The translations under genes and the position numbers were made by a program. A DNA stretch of 64,000 nt from Calycina herbarum (lineage: Eukaryota; Ascomycota; Leotiomycetes; Helotiales; Pezizellaceae): the NCBI GenBank assembly GCA_001414485.1, contig LLEY01000022.1:248001-312000 (forward strand), given 5' to 3'. Below are positions 44,198-57,915 of the stretch, in pieces. Position 1 is the stretch's first letter, and each line of letters begins with the position of its first letter. The notes below the pieces were generated by a model, which was not told the DNA's origin, did not search any database, and worked only from the letters and a program-made list of their open reading frames with translations.

Positions 44198-45653
44198 GTT
44201 CGAGATTTGGGGCACAGGATATGATTGAAAGAGGGGATGGAGGCTGGCGATCGAAATTTTCGAAAACAATAAAACGTCTTTCGAGACGACCTATACAAGG
44301 TGATAACGAAAAGCTCCGAATCGCAAGGGGCAATATAATGAGGCAGAAGAAAAGAAGGTGTGTAAGATTATAACGGGCAGTTTTGTTGGACTTGCTCCGG
44401 GAACATGGTATGGAAGGAGGAACCTTCCTTTGCAGAGAAGATAATATGGGAGAGCTTGTAGGAATAGCGGATACCAGAGGTATCTGAAGGATATGATATG
44501 TACCAACAATGTACAACGGAAGCTAGAAAGAGTTCACTTAGAGTGGCATGTCAAAATAGAGCGTCATAGGTATGCACATAGAAGGGTTAAGAACCACAAT
44601 AGAAACATTCAACTCTGTATCGGTTGTCACACGGGTTTTTCCGAATTGATTGCGGTGGCCCTTTTACTAGGTGTTATTGGAAAAATACTCGCACCGCGGC
44701 ACCGGTCTGCTTGAGGTCATATAGTAAAGAGATTGGAGAAAGCTCCTCTTTGGAATTTAAGTAAATCTGATACTCATATTCTCAAATTTAATACTTACTT
44801 TTCTCACAAGCTTGCTCCCTTGATTTGGCGCTCAAAAAGGAAGGTAGTTAAACACCTATGCACACCCAGCCAATCACGCACGAAAAGAAGGAGGTGCATG
44901 ATTTGTTGCATGTCGCTGTATAGGTTTTAGTAGCTGAACTACTAATACTCTATGGGGTTTTGGTAAATCGTTGTGACAAGAGGTATGCGAGTAGGTACTC
45001 CAGTAACCAGTTACTTATGGTCTGGTTTGGAGGAACAACTACATGCGAAGGTTGGCTCATAGTACTAGGATTTCATGATAACCTTGCAGTTCTGGAATGC
45101 AGGTTGAATAATGCAACCAACTAGGCCTTAAGAATTTTCGAAGTGAGATCTCGTACGTTGATGAAGAATTGAATCTGTTCCATTTTCTGCCTTATCTCGT
45201 GAATTTCTAACTACTCTCATGCTCTAGAGTTGAATAGACATTCAGCATTCAACAGGTAGTTTCGCGTAGTAATGAATTCATAATTAGGTTATTCGTCAAA
45301 AACATCGGTGTATTAGAGGGATTCTTTACAAAGGTTACTAGATAACGAAGTACCAAAATTTCTATAAACTTTAGATTAAGCTATAAAAGATTATATTCTT
45401 TAATATTTATTATCTAATATTGTTTTACATAGCCTAGGAGCTATATATTAGAAGCTGAGGTTTTTATTTTTATTTTTTTATTTTTATTTAGTCTTTTTAG
45501 CCGCTATTAGATAGGCGGCTATATAGACGTACTTATTTATAGAGTTTCTATTTAAAAGAAGCTTATATACTTCTTAGAGTATCTATTACTAGGCTTTATA
45601 TCTATTATTCTAGGCTTTCTAGTAATAGCTTAGTATCTTCTTATATTCTATTA
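44198..45653. other. Transition from gene island to AT-rich block
   Basis: Normal composition to about 45.33 kb, then abruptly TpA-rich. Nothing coding was recognised. An AT run of attttta type lies at about 45460-45490. Confidence 0.5.
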
Positions 45654-47720
45654 ACGTAATCTATTACCGAGCTGCGTATATTACCGAGCTACGTACTTTT
45701 ACCGAGCTACGTACTTTTACCGAATTTACTACTCTACTACTTTAATACGCGTTTTCTTCTTTTATAATATAAGTCTAAACTTAAGAAGTACGAATTATAT
45801 TAGCTATTAAAGCTATTCGAACATCTAAACGAAAATTAAGCTATAGAAACGCTATAAAAATCTATAAAGTTCTTAAATCTACTCTTCGTCTTAGAATAAA
45901 CAGCTGACCTTCTTATAGCGATACTAAACCTAATTATTTAAAGCTAACGAAATTAGAGAAGGAAATAATTATTTAATATATATTTGATTAAGATTCTAGA
46001 GAGTTTTCGCCTTAGCTAGCTAATATAGAAGATATAGCGAATTACCTCTTCGAGGTATACGAAGTAAAACGCGTTAGAAAACGCTAAGTAGAACGATTTA
46101 TAGTTCGACGACTAGAGCTAAAGACGTGTTTTAATCGTATTTATAACTTTTAAAGAGTCTTATATAAAGATCCTAAGTTAATTAGTATATAGTTTCAACT
46201 AGTAGAGAATATATAAGCGAAATATAGTATAGTAGATAGCGATTTCTATAACTTTAATAAGACTAGCTTTATAATAGGTTAAATCTATCTTAGAATAGTT
46301 ATTACTTATACTAATCGACGTAGTAAGAGTAAGATAGTTTAACTAGGTAATCGAGAATAAGCTATAGTAATTATTATAATTAATAGTAAAGATAGAAGTA
46401 TCTCTCTATTCCCTGTTATTTAAGACGCTAATTACCTCGCGAATTAGTATTCCGAAACTAGCCTCTCTTATAATTAGGTTATTAAACCTATAAATAATAG
46501 TTAGATAAATAATAAGACAGGTCTAGAATAGTTAAAACACTTTAATAAATATACTACTACTTAAGCTAAGAGTCTATATCGTATATTAGTTTTAGATAGA
46601 TATAAGAGTTACGAATCAGTAGAATTTCAAGAATATTATAAGTCTTATAATATTATAACTCTTAGATTACCTCTATATTCTTCTTATCTAACCTAGCTAC
46701 TTAATATTAGGTGTTTTACTATTCTTAAGCAGAAGTATAGTTAAGAAATCGAAGAGTTTATAAAAGCGTATATTAATTATATTACTAAGGTCGAGTTTCT
46801 TATAGCCTTTAAATAAGCGTATATTAAGTTAATTACTTCTATAAACGGTTAGACTAGATTCTATAGAGCTAGATTAATACCTTTTAACTCTTAAGTAGTT
46901 ATATCGAAGTTAGATATAAAGTTATAAACTCTAACGCTGTAACAGTCCTAGTTACATACGACTGGATCACGTGCCGAGGTTCTACCGAAGTCTCGCTTAG
47001 TATATATAAATAGAGACAGAGTGTACTAACTCTCCTCTTCTCTCTTTAGTTTAGTTTTCTTCGAATACAGGTACTATTCTATAAGTATCTCTTTTAGTAC
47101 ATTTGTAGAGAGCTGTTATAAACGCCTACTAGCCTCTCTTCCGTCGAGGCAGACTCTTAGGTTTCGTAGACCCTCTATAACTTAATAGAAGCTCTTTCGT
47201 AAACGACTTTAGTTAGAGATCGTATTATCTATTATTAAGAAAGCTCGCCTACTCCTCTTTTTTAAACTATTGCTTTATTAGCTAAAGATATAAAGTATTT
47301 AGCTTATAAATTAACTCTTATTAATACTAAGCTACGTATACTTCGAGTAGTAAATAAGACACTTTCTAAGCGTCGTAGAGCTAAAAAGAATCGTATCTGT
47401 TAAGAAGGTATACTTACTATAGAGGATATATATAATATTATAGCTTAAGACGAAGTAAATAAGAAGATACGATATAATAAGCGCTTTAGAAGAGTAAATC
47501 GTAAGAAAGGGATTTCGACTATACGATATTATAGTACTTATAGAAAGACTAGTTATAATACGCGAACTTATTAAGAACTTATAGATATATCTAGCTTATT
47601 AGAATCCGAAGAGTAATAAGTTTTATCTATTATTATAGTTGATTTATTATATTTTAAAGTAGTAGAAGTCGGTAAAAGTACGCAGCTTAGTAATATACGT
47701 AGCTCGGTAATAGATTACGT
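45654..47720 (+). mobile_element. Fot1/pogo-like transposon 2, RIP-degraded, 2.07 kb with solo LTR inside
   Basis: The inverted ends start ACGTAATCTATTACCGAGCT and extend about 54 bp. TA flanks both sides (45652-45653 and 47721-47722). Plus-strand transposase remnants include DFYNFNKTSF near 46.24 kb and, further on, GLEQLKHFNKY and VEFQEYYKSYNIITLRLPLY, which follow the fungal pogo/Fot1 DDE domain. Many TAG/TAA stand where CAG, CAA or TGG is expected. The solo LTR at 46938-47120 interrupts it after the DDE region. Confidence 0.87.
46938..47120 (+). repeat. Solo LTR, 183 bp, in Fot1 copy 2
   Basis: It starts TGTAACAGTCC and ends CTGTTATA (CA changed to TA). A perfect 5-bp duplication AACGC is at 46933-46937 and 47121-47125. 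A TATA box (tatatataaatag) lies near 47.0 kb. Fot1 copy 4 shows the uninterrupted site near 57.33 kb. No internal region remains, so it arose by LTR-LTR recombination. It is not of the Gypsy A/B or TRIM family. Confidence 0.85.
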
Positions 47721-47722
47721 TA

Positions 47723-48649
47723 TAAGTCGAATATAATAAGATTAATAGATAAGATAGTCTTATTATAAAGAGAATTAACTAAGAAAGGAAGTCTATTCTA
47801 CGTACGAGGAAAGAGGTTTTATACGTATAAGTTATATATAATTACCGGCTATTAGAACGTTATTAGAACCTCTTATATCGAGGTTATATAAAGTTATCTT
47901 TTTATAATAGTACGAAACGAATACTACTACAAAAGAGGTATATAGAAGTACGTTCGATAGAATGACATATCCGAATACTAGGCTCTGATACGAAGGAAAA
48001 GACTAAATTAGTCTTTCCCGATAGAGAGGAGGCAGCTATTTATAAGAGGTTCGGACAATAGTAAGTCTAGAGCTATCTCGCTATTCTAAATCCTGAAACA
48101 ACATCTGTATCGTATTCTATTCAGCGCGTAGACTCGGCAATTCTAATTCCGATTATTCCGATCAATTCCTAATAGTTCTATTATATCCTCTCTTCTTGAA
48201 AAAGACTCGTCCTCGAGGCTTCGTATTATCGGTGCGGTATCGGTAGGCGGTGTCTATAGACGGCAGTATTGTCGTTTGTGGTTTAGATTATGTTTTATTA
48301 GTAGTCTTTTATATAATAATAGTAATAAACGAAAAAAAGAGATCTAATTAGCTATTAGATAGAAGTCGGTAGACTATAGTAGTATTTATAGTTTATTCGC
48401 TATTGCTGTTTATAATAATAGTAATAAATAATAATTATAATACACTAGCTATTATTATTCTATATATATTAGTAGCTAACTCGCTCTCGATTCTGATTTC
48501 TTTTCCTCTTTTCTTTCTAATAAATAATAATAAACTAAATCGTAAGAATAGCCTCCGATTAGGTATATCTTTCTACGCTAACGTCTTTTAGACATATATA
48601 TATATATATATACATAGCGTAAGTCTTTACCTTTAGAGTCGAGGCTGAC
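47723..48649. other. AT-rich relic between Fot1 copy 2 and Gypsy B
   Basis: Degraded sequence with stops in all frames, a taataatag-rich tract (48300-48540) and a TA microsatellite (about 48592-48612). It is probably part of the older element whose right side resumes at 59486, perhaps including its LTR, but I could not define ends. Confidence 0.4.
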
Positions 48650-48654
48650 TCGGA

Positions 48655-49110
48655 TATAACGAAACTCAAACGAACTAAACAAAGATAACTAAGTCTCAAA
48701 GATTAGTATATAAGTAAGAAGTATAGATACGCCGGGTTATTTACTTAGAAGTGAACTTGTTACTTATATTAAAGATGTTAAATAAGATAATAAGATTAAT
48801 AACTAAAGTTAAGTACGAAGCTTCTATCTAATAGTAGACGTGCTAGTCTTATATAGAACCTTCGTTTATATTAGAGTCCTACTTAGTAGAAGTCTCGAAG
48901 ATAGAGTCTAACTCTATTTCTAGAGCTTCTTAAAACTAGACTCTATTACCTAACTGCTCCTAACCGAGTCACGTGATATAACTGAAATGAGATTCTTAGG
49001 ATTATATATCCGCTTAACCCTTTCTTCTTTTTAGAGTTATAATAGTATTTATTCTATTAAAGCGCTACCTAGACTTTATTTATTTATATACTAGTACGTG
49101 ATTTATAATA
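48655..49110 (-). repeat. 3' LTR of Gypsy element B
   Basis: 456 bp, starting tataacgaaa and ending gatttataata. It contains the AGAGTCTAACTCT-type palindrome and lacks the GATCT-rich stretch of the A LTRs, so B is a distinct LTR subfamily. Confidence 0.88.
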
Positions 49111-52100
49111 CTATCCCCTTCTTAGCTTAGCGTGTTCTTATACTAGAATATAATCTTAAAAATATATTATTAGAAAGATATCGACTCTTTCTTATATATA
49201 GATATATTCTTCTCTTATATTAAATAAAAAGAGCGTCTAGCTCTTACTATATAAATTAAATCTATATAACGTTTAGTAGAGACTTATTCTTTTTATTATA
49301 AATAGTCTTATTACTGCTTTCTAGAGCTTTCTAAATCCTCTTAATATTCCGAGTATATTCGGTTAAAAAGATCTTATAATAGTTTTAGTTATATTATCGT
49401 TTCTTTCTCTAGGTCTTAAAAACCTATATATCGATTTTTCTTCGGCTCTTTATATAAACGACTTCTTATTACTTCTCTAAGTCCTTCTCTCTTAAGTTCT
49501 TCTTCTAAGTCCTCGTTTTCTTAGTTTCCTACTTTTAAGATAGCTTCTTTTATTAAGCAGATGCTTTCCGATAATATCTCTCTATCTAACCCTAGTCTCG
49601 AGTTCTAAGCAGCCCTAGGTTTCGTCGGTGGAATTTCTAAAGTTCCTCTAAATAATAGATAAGGCTTTCTTTTAGTTCCTAAGTGTTTTCTAAGTATAGA
49701 TAATCTATTTATTTAATTAAATACTTAAGTTATTCTCTAATAATTTTATAGTTAAGAATCCTCTTAATCTTATATTCTATATTTAGGTTTACTAGTTAGA
49801 TTTCTATATATAGAGCTAGTAGTATTCCTAGTAGTACTAGTTTAAGTAGAGATATATAGAATACTAGGTAGATATTTATTATTTTTAGTAGTACTAGTTT
49901 ATAATTTAAAGATCTTTTAACTTATTTAATTTTAAATAGTCTAAGTTTTTTATAATCTAGTTTATTACTTAGTCTTTTTATATTAATATTCTTTTATACT
50001 AAGTAGACTTTATCTCTCTTTTTTAGTATTAGCTTTTAACTATATTATTTATTATAGTAGTATACGTTTCTTTTAGTAATAAACTATAAGTCCTCTATAA
50101 GTTCCTTATATAACCTCTTAATCTTTGAGATCTAAATATAAATAAGTTAATTATTAATAGTCGTAGATAGTAGTTCTTAGTATACTAATAATTTATATCT
50201 ATAATTAGTATAGAATAGTATAATAAGTATTATTTCTATTACTAAACTATTATAGATAAACTATATTAAAGGCAGTAGTTTTATATAGTTATCTTACTAA
50301 TAGTTTATATAATAATAAAGGTATATTTTAACTACTTAATTTATCTATTTATTTCCTCTATTTATCTAAGAGTAGAAAGCTATAGAGAGCTTTCTCTTTA
50401 TATCTAATCGTTCTATAAGAGTAATTTAAAATTTTAAGATAAAGAGTTTATCTCTATCTAAGAGTATTTCTTTAGATAGTCTATGTTTTAAGACTACTTC
50501 TCTAAGGAATACGAATACTAATTCCTTAGCTATACTTAACTCTATATATACTATTAGAATTATATACTTTATAAGTCGTTCTATAATAACTAGGATCGTA
50601 TTATACTTAACTTCTGTTATTAAGTTCTTAGATTTTAGTAATTTAATAATAAAATCTATAGATATTAATTTCTAAGGTACTTATAGTATTAGAGTAGTGT
50701 TTATCTATTTATAAAGAGTATAGTAGAAAGTCTTATTCCTAGTATAGGTATTATATTCTACTATTACTTCCTTAACTATTATAGATAACTAATTAATATA
50801 ATAGTATTATTTTATCTATTAAAGAGTTCTACGAATTCCTTAGTAGCTATAAGTAGGCGTAGTATAGTATTCTTATATAAACTCTTTTATATATAAGCTA
50901 GGAACCTATAGTTTCTCTTTTATATACTAGTTATAACCTTTATAAATACTCTAAATTTTATCTATCTAGATATCGTTTATTACTACTATTTTATATATAG
51001 TAGGTACTAAGTTACTATTTTTATTATACTTTAATATTACTATATTAACGTATTTCTTATTTTCCTTATAGCCTAGTTTCTAGCTTAGAGTATTAGCTTA
51101 AGTGTTACTTATTCTACTAATATATTAAATAATTATCTTAAATCTTACTAAAGTTTTAGACTACCTAGCTAAGCGTCTAGTAATAAGTTCCTTAGTTATA
51201 GTAAACGTCTTTAGGTTTAGATAATTAGTAAGTACTATTACTAGGTATAACGTACTTTAGAGATAAATCCTCTATTCTTTAAGAGCTAGAATAATAGCTA
51301 TAAGTTCTTTATTATAAATACTATAGTTCTATTATACTATATTAAAAGTTTTTAAGAAATATACTATAAGTATAAGTTATAGATATATAGCGCCTACTAC
51401 TATATCTAAGACGTCTATTTCTATTATACTTAGTTTCTTATAATTAAAATTATCTAGAATAGGTTTTATTATAAACTATTCTTTAATTTCTTAGAAAGTC
51501 TTTTTAGCCTTCTTATCCTAGATAAAAGCTATAGCTTTTCTAGTTAGTATTAATATAGGTTTTATAGTCTTTATATAGTTCTTAATAAATAGTTAATAGA
51601 AATTAGTAAATTCTAAGAAGGATTATATATCTTTAACGTTTTTTAGTAATTCTTATTTAATAACTATATAGATCTTTTCTAGATCTATTTCTATTTTTTC
51701 TAAGCTTAATATCTATTTAAAAAAGAGAGTTCTTTTAACTTTAAACTTATATTTTAAGAGTTTTAAATAAGAGTCTACTTTAGTAAGTCTTTATAAGACT
51801 TTCTTTATATAGCTTTTATATTCTTTTAGATTTTCTAAGAAAATTAATATATTATCTAGATAATATATAATAGTTACTCTTAAAAGATCCTCTAGAATAC
51901 TATTATTCTATCTCTAATAAGAAGCTAGTATATTAGTTAAACTAAAAGATATTACTATATACTTATAGAGTCTTAATAGTAAGATAAACGTAGTCTTTTA
52001 TTTATAGCTTATCTTAATCCTAATTAATCTATAAGCGTTTTATTAATCTAGTTTTATAAATTTCTTTACCTAGTCTAACTTATCTTATAAGTACTAGCTA

Positions 52101-52148
52101 GTTAGTAATAGATAAGCGTTCTTAATTTTTATATTATTTAATTCTTTA

Positions 52149-54000
52149 ACGTGTTTCATAAGCGAGTCGTCTACATAAGCGAGTCGCCTACTTTTTCAAC
52201 CTAGTGTTATTATAATATAAAATACTTAATACTATACAAAGTTATTATTACTATAGAAGCTATCTAGTATTCTTTAGAACTTTCGCTATCTTCTATATCT
52301 AATATTTCTGCCTAATAAGTACGAGAATTATACCTAGTTTTACTATAACAGCTACAGTGCCTGTCTACGCGAACTCTCTTCCTAGACTCTTTACCTTATT
52401 TCTAGCTACTATTTTCCTTAGATGTAATTAAATCAGCTACGTCGCCTACTGTTAATGTCTCTTAACTCTTAATATACTTCCTCTTACGACTTTTACACTT
52501 AGTTATAGCCTTAGTTATTATACGAAGACTAGTGATTTCCTTACATATTAATACTATATTATATATTACCCTAGTTAAGCCTTTTTCGAGTTGATTAAGA
52601 GACTGAATAATAGAACTAGGTAACGAGTCTTAATGTCTTTGAATCCGATCTCGAATAAGCGTTGATTAAGCTATTATTTCATATACGTTACTTAGTGTTT
52701 TAGGTGTCTATAGAGTGTCTTCTAGTATTATTAGTATTAGTATACGAAGCCTTAAATCAAGCTTTAATAACACAGCTTCTAGGCTATATAGGACTAGCCT
52801 AGCCTCTTTAAAACTTGCGTAGATGTTATTCTTTATAAATGCTTTATAAAAAGCTACTTTAAACACGAGAAGAAAGGTTTCTTTAGTAATATAATTAATA
52901 TGATTCCGTGCTAAGCCTAATATCTCAGCTTTATACGCTCGCTTTAACAGCGAGAAGTAGACTATATTAAGCGGCTGTAGTAGGTGCGATAAGTGTAGAG
53001 GTATATAGAGGGTAATAATATTTAAGTCTTTATAGAGTTGCTGGAATTCAAGCGAGTTATAGCTTTTATAACTATTAATAATTAATAAACGATATCCTCC
53101 TACACTTTGTGTCTTTATATACTTATTAAAATACTTTAACTATATAACTCTAAGCTTATTATTTATCTAGCCGTTATTACTAACCTTAATTACCTAATCG
53201 TGTAGTATATATATATCTTAGTACTAGGTAGAAATAAGTACTTTGCCCGCGAATATAATAAATAGCGGGATTGCCTATCCTGTTACGTTAACTCTCTAAA
53301 TAACTATAACCTACTCGCGATTACCTAGCTGAACTTGCTTTCGCTTCCTACGCGTTTCTAAGCTTATAATAACAAGTTAGAACGAAATAACTCCTATTAT
53401 AAAGCCACTTTCGTTAAAGTTATAAATATCCTTATCTTAAATACTATATTTCTCTTTAATAGACTATATAAGCGTAAACTATAGGCTAATAACTCGCGGA
53501 TCCTCAGTTAAAGCTCGCTGACGATCGTACGAACGACTCTATCGAGTTTTAAGCTTAGATGTACGTTTTATAAAGTTATCCGGCTAGTTCCTGTCTATAA
53601 GCTTTCCGTCGCGCTCTCTTAGCAGATTGTTAGCTATATCTCGTACTATATCTCTTATAGACGAAAACCCTCGCGAATCCAACTCTAATATATATCTGAC
53701 TATTACCTCCTCCTCTGGCTTTGTAAGCTTTTTCGAATTAGGCTAGCAATCGCGTCGTAAGGGCTTTCTAGTGCGTCGATCGGAGAGAGTCTTTCGAGGA
53801 ACATAGTAAATCTTTGTAGCGCTTCGTTCGGTTAATAACGCGTTGTTTTCGAGTTCTTAGGTTACTAAAATGATATTAGCTTCTTAAGAAGGTAATTAAA
53901 CGTTGTAGTGTTAAGCTATTATGATTTAAAGGTAGTATATAGTACGCGACGAGGAAAGTAGGCGACTCGCTTATATAAGCGACTCGCTTGTGAAACACGT
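52149..54000 (-). mobile_element. Fot1/pogo-like transposon 3, nested in Gypsy B, 1.85 kb
   Basis: The inverted ends start ACGTGTTTCA and contain two subrepeats of aagcgagtcg each; TA duplications are at 52147-52148 and 54001-54002. The minus strand reads DIYNFNESGFIIG near 53.39 kb, the pogo/Fot1 NFDESGF box with a single Asp-to-Asn change. It is less eroded than the other copies, with several GC-normal stretches. Element A, at about 4.71 kb, shows the empty site with one TA. Confidence 0.88.
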
Positions 54001-56075
54001 TACAATTAATATATACTTATCTATTTAAATCGTTCTTTTTCTTAATAATAAGTATATTTAAGAAGATAAGTAATTTAGATTTTTAAATATATCTCTTTCT
54101 TATTTCTTATTAAATATAACTTTCTAATAAAGTTAAGTTATTCTAGTTATATAGTTAAAGCTTCTACTTCTTAAAGTTATAACTCTTTATTAATTTAATC
54201 TTATAAACCTATAGCTAATATTTAAGAAGAGTATATATATCTTCTAAGTCTTTAAACAATTTTATAAATTCTTTATACTATATAGGTATTTCGTTATTAG
54301 CTTTCTTACTAACCTATAAAGGACCCTAGATAAAGTGTCCTAGTGCTTTAGAAGAGGTAGTACTAACCTTATTCTAGCTTTAAAGTTATAAATATAAACC
54401 TATATATTTATATTAACTAAAGGTTATTATTCTAGCCTTTTAATTAATTTCTAGATTATATTCTTAAATCTAGAGTATACTAAGTATTACTTCCTTACTT
54501 CTTATCTTAATAATATCGAATTATATATCTAAATAGTATTCTTTAATATTAATTCTTACTAGAATAGTTTATTAGTTAATAATCTTATTTTAGTATATAA
54601 TATTCGTTCTATCGACTACTCTTAGATAATATAGTCTTATTCCTTTAATTAGAACGTTTAGCTTCTCTTAAGCTATTAGAGAAATAAAGTTACCTATTAC
54701 TCCTAAGTCTATTATAACTTATAACTTCTTCTCTTATATTTCTATAGTTATTATTAACTATCTTTCTTCTAAAGTAGTATTTAACTTTGCTTTAATATAT
54801 AAGACTTTAAAAGATTAATTTTCTTAATTATAATTCCTTCTCTTCTTATTCTTATATTATAGAAAGAATCTTACTTTTTTCTTATTAGTATATACTATCT
54901 TATATACTAATCTATATTCTAGGACTTCTATTATTTTAGGAATTCCTCTTATAAATCGTTTTAGTAATTGTTTATAGTTATATTAGATCTATTTATAACT
55001 GGTTTCTATAATAGCTTTTATAGACTATAGTTCTCTTATATATAGATAATCTAAAGTAGCTTTAAGTATACTTATTTCTAGCTTTATATAGTAAACCTTA
55101 AATATATAGTCTCTTAAATTCTTTTTCTTAACTATTTAAATCTAGGACTAAGGAAAGAATACTACTCCTTCTTTATCTAATAATACTACTTCGTATATCT
55201 AATAATATTCTACTATTCTAGTAGATTTTAGTAAAATTCCTTTAAACTATTTTTATAATAACTAATCTAAAGTTAGACTTAGTTTATATTATATCTATTA
55301 TATTATTATTTCTTAAACTGTTTCTATAAACTATAGTTCTTTTATTAATATATAGTAAATTTCTTCTAGTTCCGTTTCTATCTATCTAGTTATATCGAGC
55401 TCTCTTTACTCCTAGAATAGTATACTAAATAGTTATTATAAGCTATATTTTCTAAATACTAGCTTATTATTTCTAATTAATATAACTATAATATATTATT
55501 TAAATTCTTCTAATATAATATTTTTAGATAGTATTTTAAGAAAAGAGGTTTTAATTCGTTTCTTAAATCCTATTAAGACCTACTATATCTATATACTGAT
55601 TTTTTCTAAAATATTATATATTCTTTATATATCCTCTACTTTAGAGTAGCTAGGTTTCTTAATCGGTTATTATTTATATTCTAGTTCTTTCTCTTTAATA
55701 GTTTTTTATCTAGTAATTAGACTAACTAGAGTTATTATCTTAGAGTTATTACTTATAACTATATATATTATTAAGATAGTTAAGTTACCTTCTTATATAG
55801 TATAGAGACTTTAGAAGTCTAGCTTCTAATTATTAATATATATCTATTAATTTCTTTGTTTAAATGTTCTAAAGAAGGCCTAAGTTTCTCTAACTTTAGA
55901 GTCTTTATTTTTAACCTCTCTCTCTAAACTAGAAGATAAATCTAATATTTCTAATAAACTAGTTAATAGTAGTAATTTATATTATATTTAAAGATATTAC
56001 TTAGATATCTCTACTAGTTATATATTATAATTTTCTTTAAAGAGTAGATCTTTATTATTATTAGTATCTTATATA

Positions 56076-57915
56076 ACGTAGTATACTAGGACCTTGTAAT
56101 TATCAGAACCTTATAAATTTTTTCCTTACTCTACTACCTCTAACTTTAATACGCGTTTTCTTAACAACTATCTAATAGAATCTTAAACCTAAGAAGCTTA
56201 AATTATCCTAGCTATTAAAGCTATTCGATTATCTAAACGAATAAACCGTAGTAAAGCTACGAAGCTATATAGAGTCTCTTATTCTATACTTACTAATAGA
56301 ATAGCTAGTCGAACTACTCTTAGCGAATACTAGCTAGCAAATCATAAAATAACTATAATAGAAGAGGAGGTAATTATTTAAAATATACTTAATCTAGATA
56401 TAAGAGGATTTACGCCTTAGCTAGGTAGTATAGAAGATATAGTAAATTATATACTCGAGTTATATAGAGAATAACGTGTTAGAAAGAACTAAGTATAACG
56501 ATTTATATAACAACGTCTAGAACTAAAGACGCGTTTTAATCGCGTTTACGATTTCTAAAAGGTCTTATACGAAGATCTTAAGCTAATTAGTACGTAGTTT
56601 CAACTAGTAGAGAATATATAAGCGAAATATAAGATCTAAGACTACGATTTCTATAACTTTAATAAGACTAGTTTTATAATAGATGTTATCTACGCTAGAA
56701 TAGTTATTATATATACTAATTAACGTAGTAGAAGCAAAGCTGTCTAGCTAGGTAATTAGGAATAGACTATAGTAATTGTCTATATTAATAGAGAGAGTTT
56801 AAGTATCTCTCTATTCTTAGTAGTTTAAGAGAAAAATCACCTTATTAGTTAGTATACTAAGGGCGGTCTTCCTAATAACTAGGTTATTAAACTAACTAGT
56901 AATAGATAGACTAATAATAAGACAGGCTTAGAATAGCTAGAATACTTTAATAAGTATACTCGTAGTTATATAAAAGAGCTATATTAAATATTAGTTCTAG
57001 ATAGATATAAGAGTTATAAATCAATAGTATTCTAAGAGTATTATAAGTTATATAATATTATTACTCTTTACTTACCTTCTTATTTGTCTTATCTAACTTA
57101 GCTACTCGATATTAAGTGTTTTAGTATTCTTAAACGTATATATAGACGTTAAATCGAGATCTTTATTAAGGCTTATATAAACTATATTACTAAGGTCGAG
57201 TTCTTTCTTATATTTTATATAGCTTATAACCAGTTAATAATAACCTAAAACTCTAAAGCTAGGTTCTATAGAGCTGGTCTAGTGTCTCTAGAACCCTAGA
57301 CTATAATCTTAAAGCTTAATATTAAGTTATAGACTCTTATACCTACTAAACCCCTCTCTATTAACGCTATCTCTTAGGTCTCCTAGACTTCTTATAACCC
57401 TTCTAAAGCTCTTTCGTAATCAACTCTTATTAAGGATTATATTACTCGTTACTAAGGAAGCTCGCTAATACCTATTTTCTAGATAATCGCTTTATTAGTA
57501 AAAGGTATAAAGCGATTAGCTTATAAGGTAACTCTCTTATTAGCCTAGGTCTATATACTTTGAATAGTAAATAAAGCCCTTAGTAAACGCTAGAGAGCTA
57601 AAAATACCTATGTCTAAGAAGGAGGTATACTTATTATAGAGGATATATAGGACGGATTAGCTTAGAAGAATATAGAGGAGTAGGTTTAACGTAATAAGCG
57701 CTCTAGAGAGAGTAGAGAAGATAAAGGATAAACGACTTAGTAACGTTATAACACTTATAGAAAAACTAGTTATAATATATAGACGTGTTAAGAAGTTATA
57801 GATATATCTAGTTTATTAGATTCTAAGTAGTTTTAATTAATTTAATATATTATAGTAGTAGAGTAGGAAAAAATTCATAAGGTCTTAATAATTATAAGGT
57901 CCTAGTATACTACGT
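56076..57915 (+). mobile_element. Fot1/pogo-like transposon 4, nested in Gypsy B, 1.84 kb
   Basis: The inverted ends start ACGTAGTATACTAGGACCTT and are about 50 bp. TA flanks lie at 56074-56075 and 57916-57917. The plus strand holds DFYNFNKTSFII near 56.65 kb and further DDE-domain remnants to about 57.3 kb. It shares its terminal repeat with the element starting at 62354. Confidence 0.87.

Noticed and set aside
47960..48000. gctctgatac resembling a tRNA-Met primer-binding site on the minus strand
   Set aside because: No LTR end could be placed next to it and the match is short.
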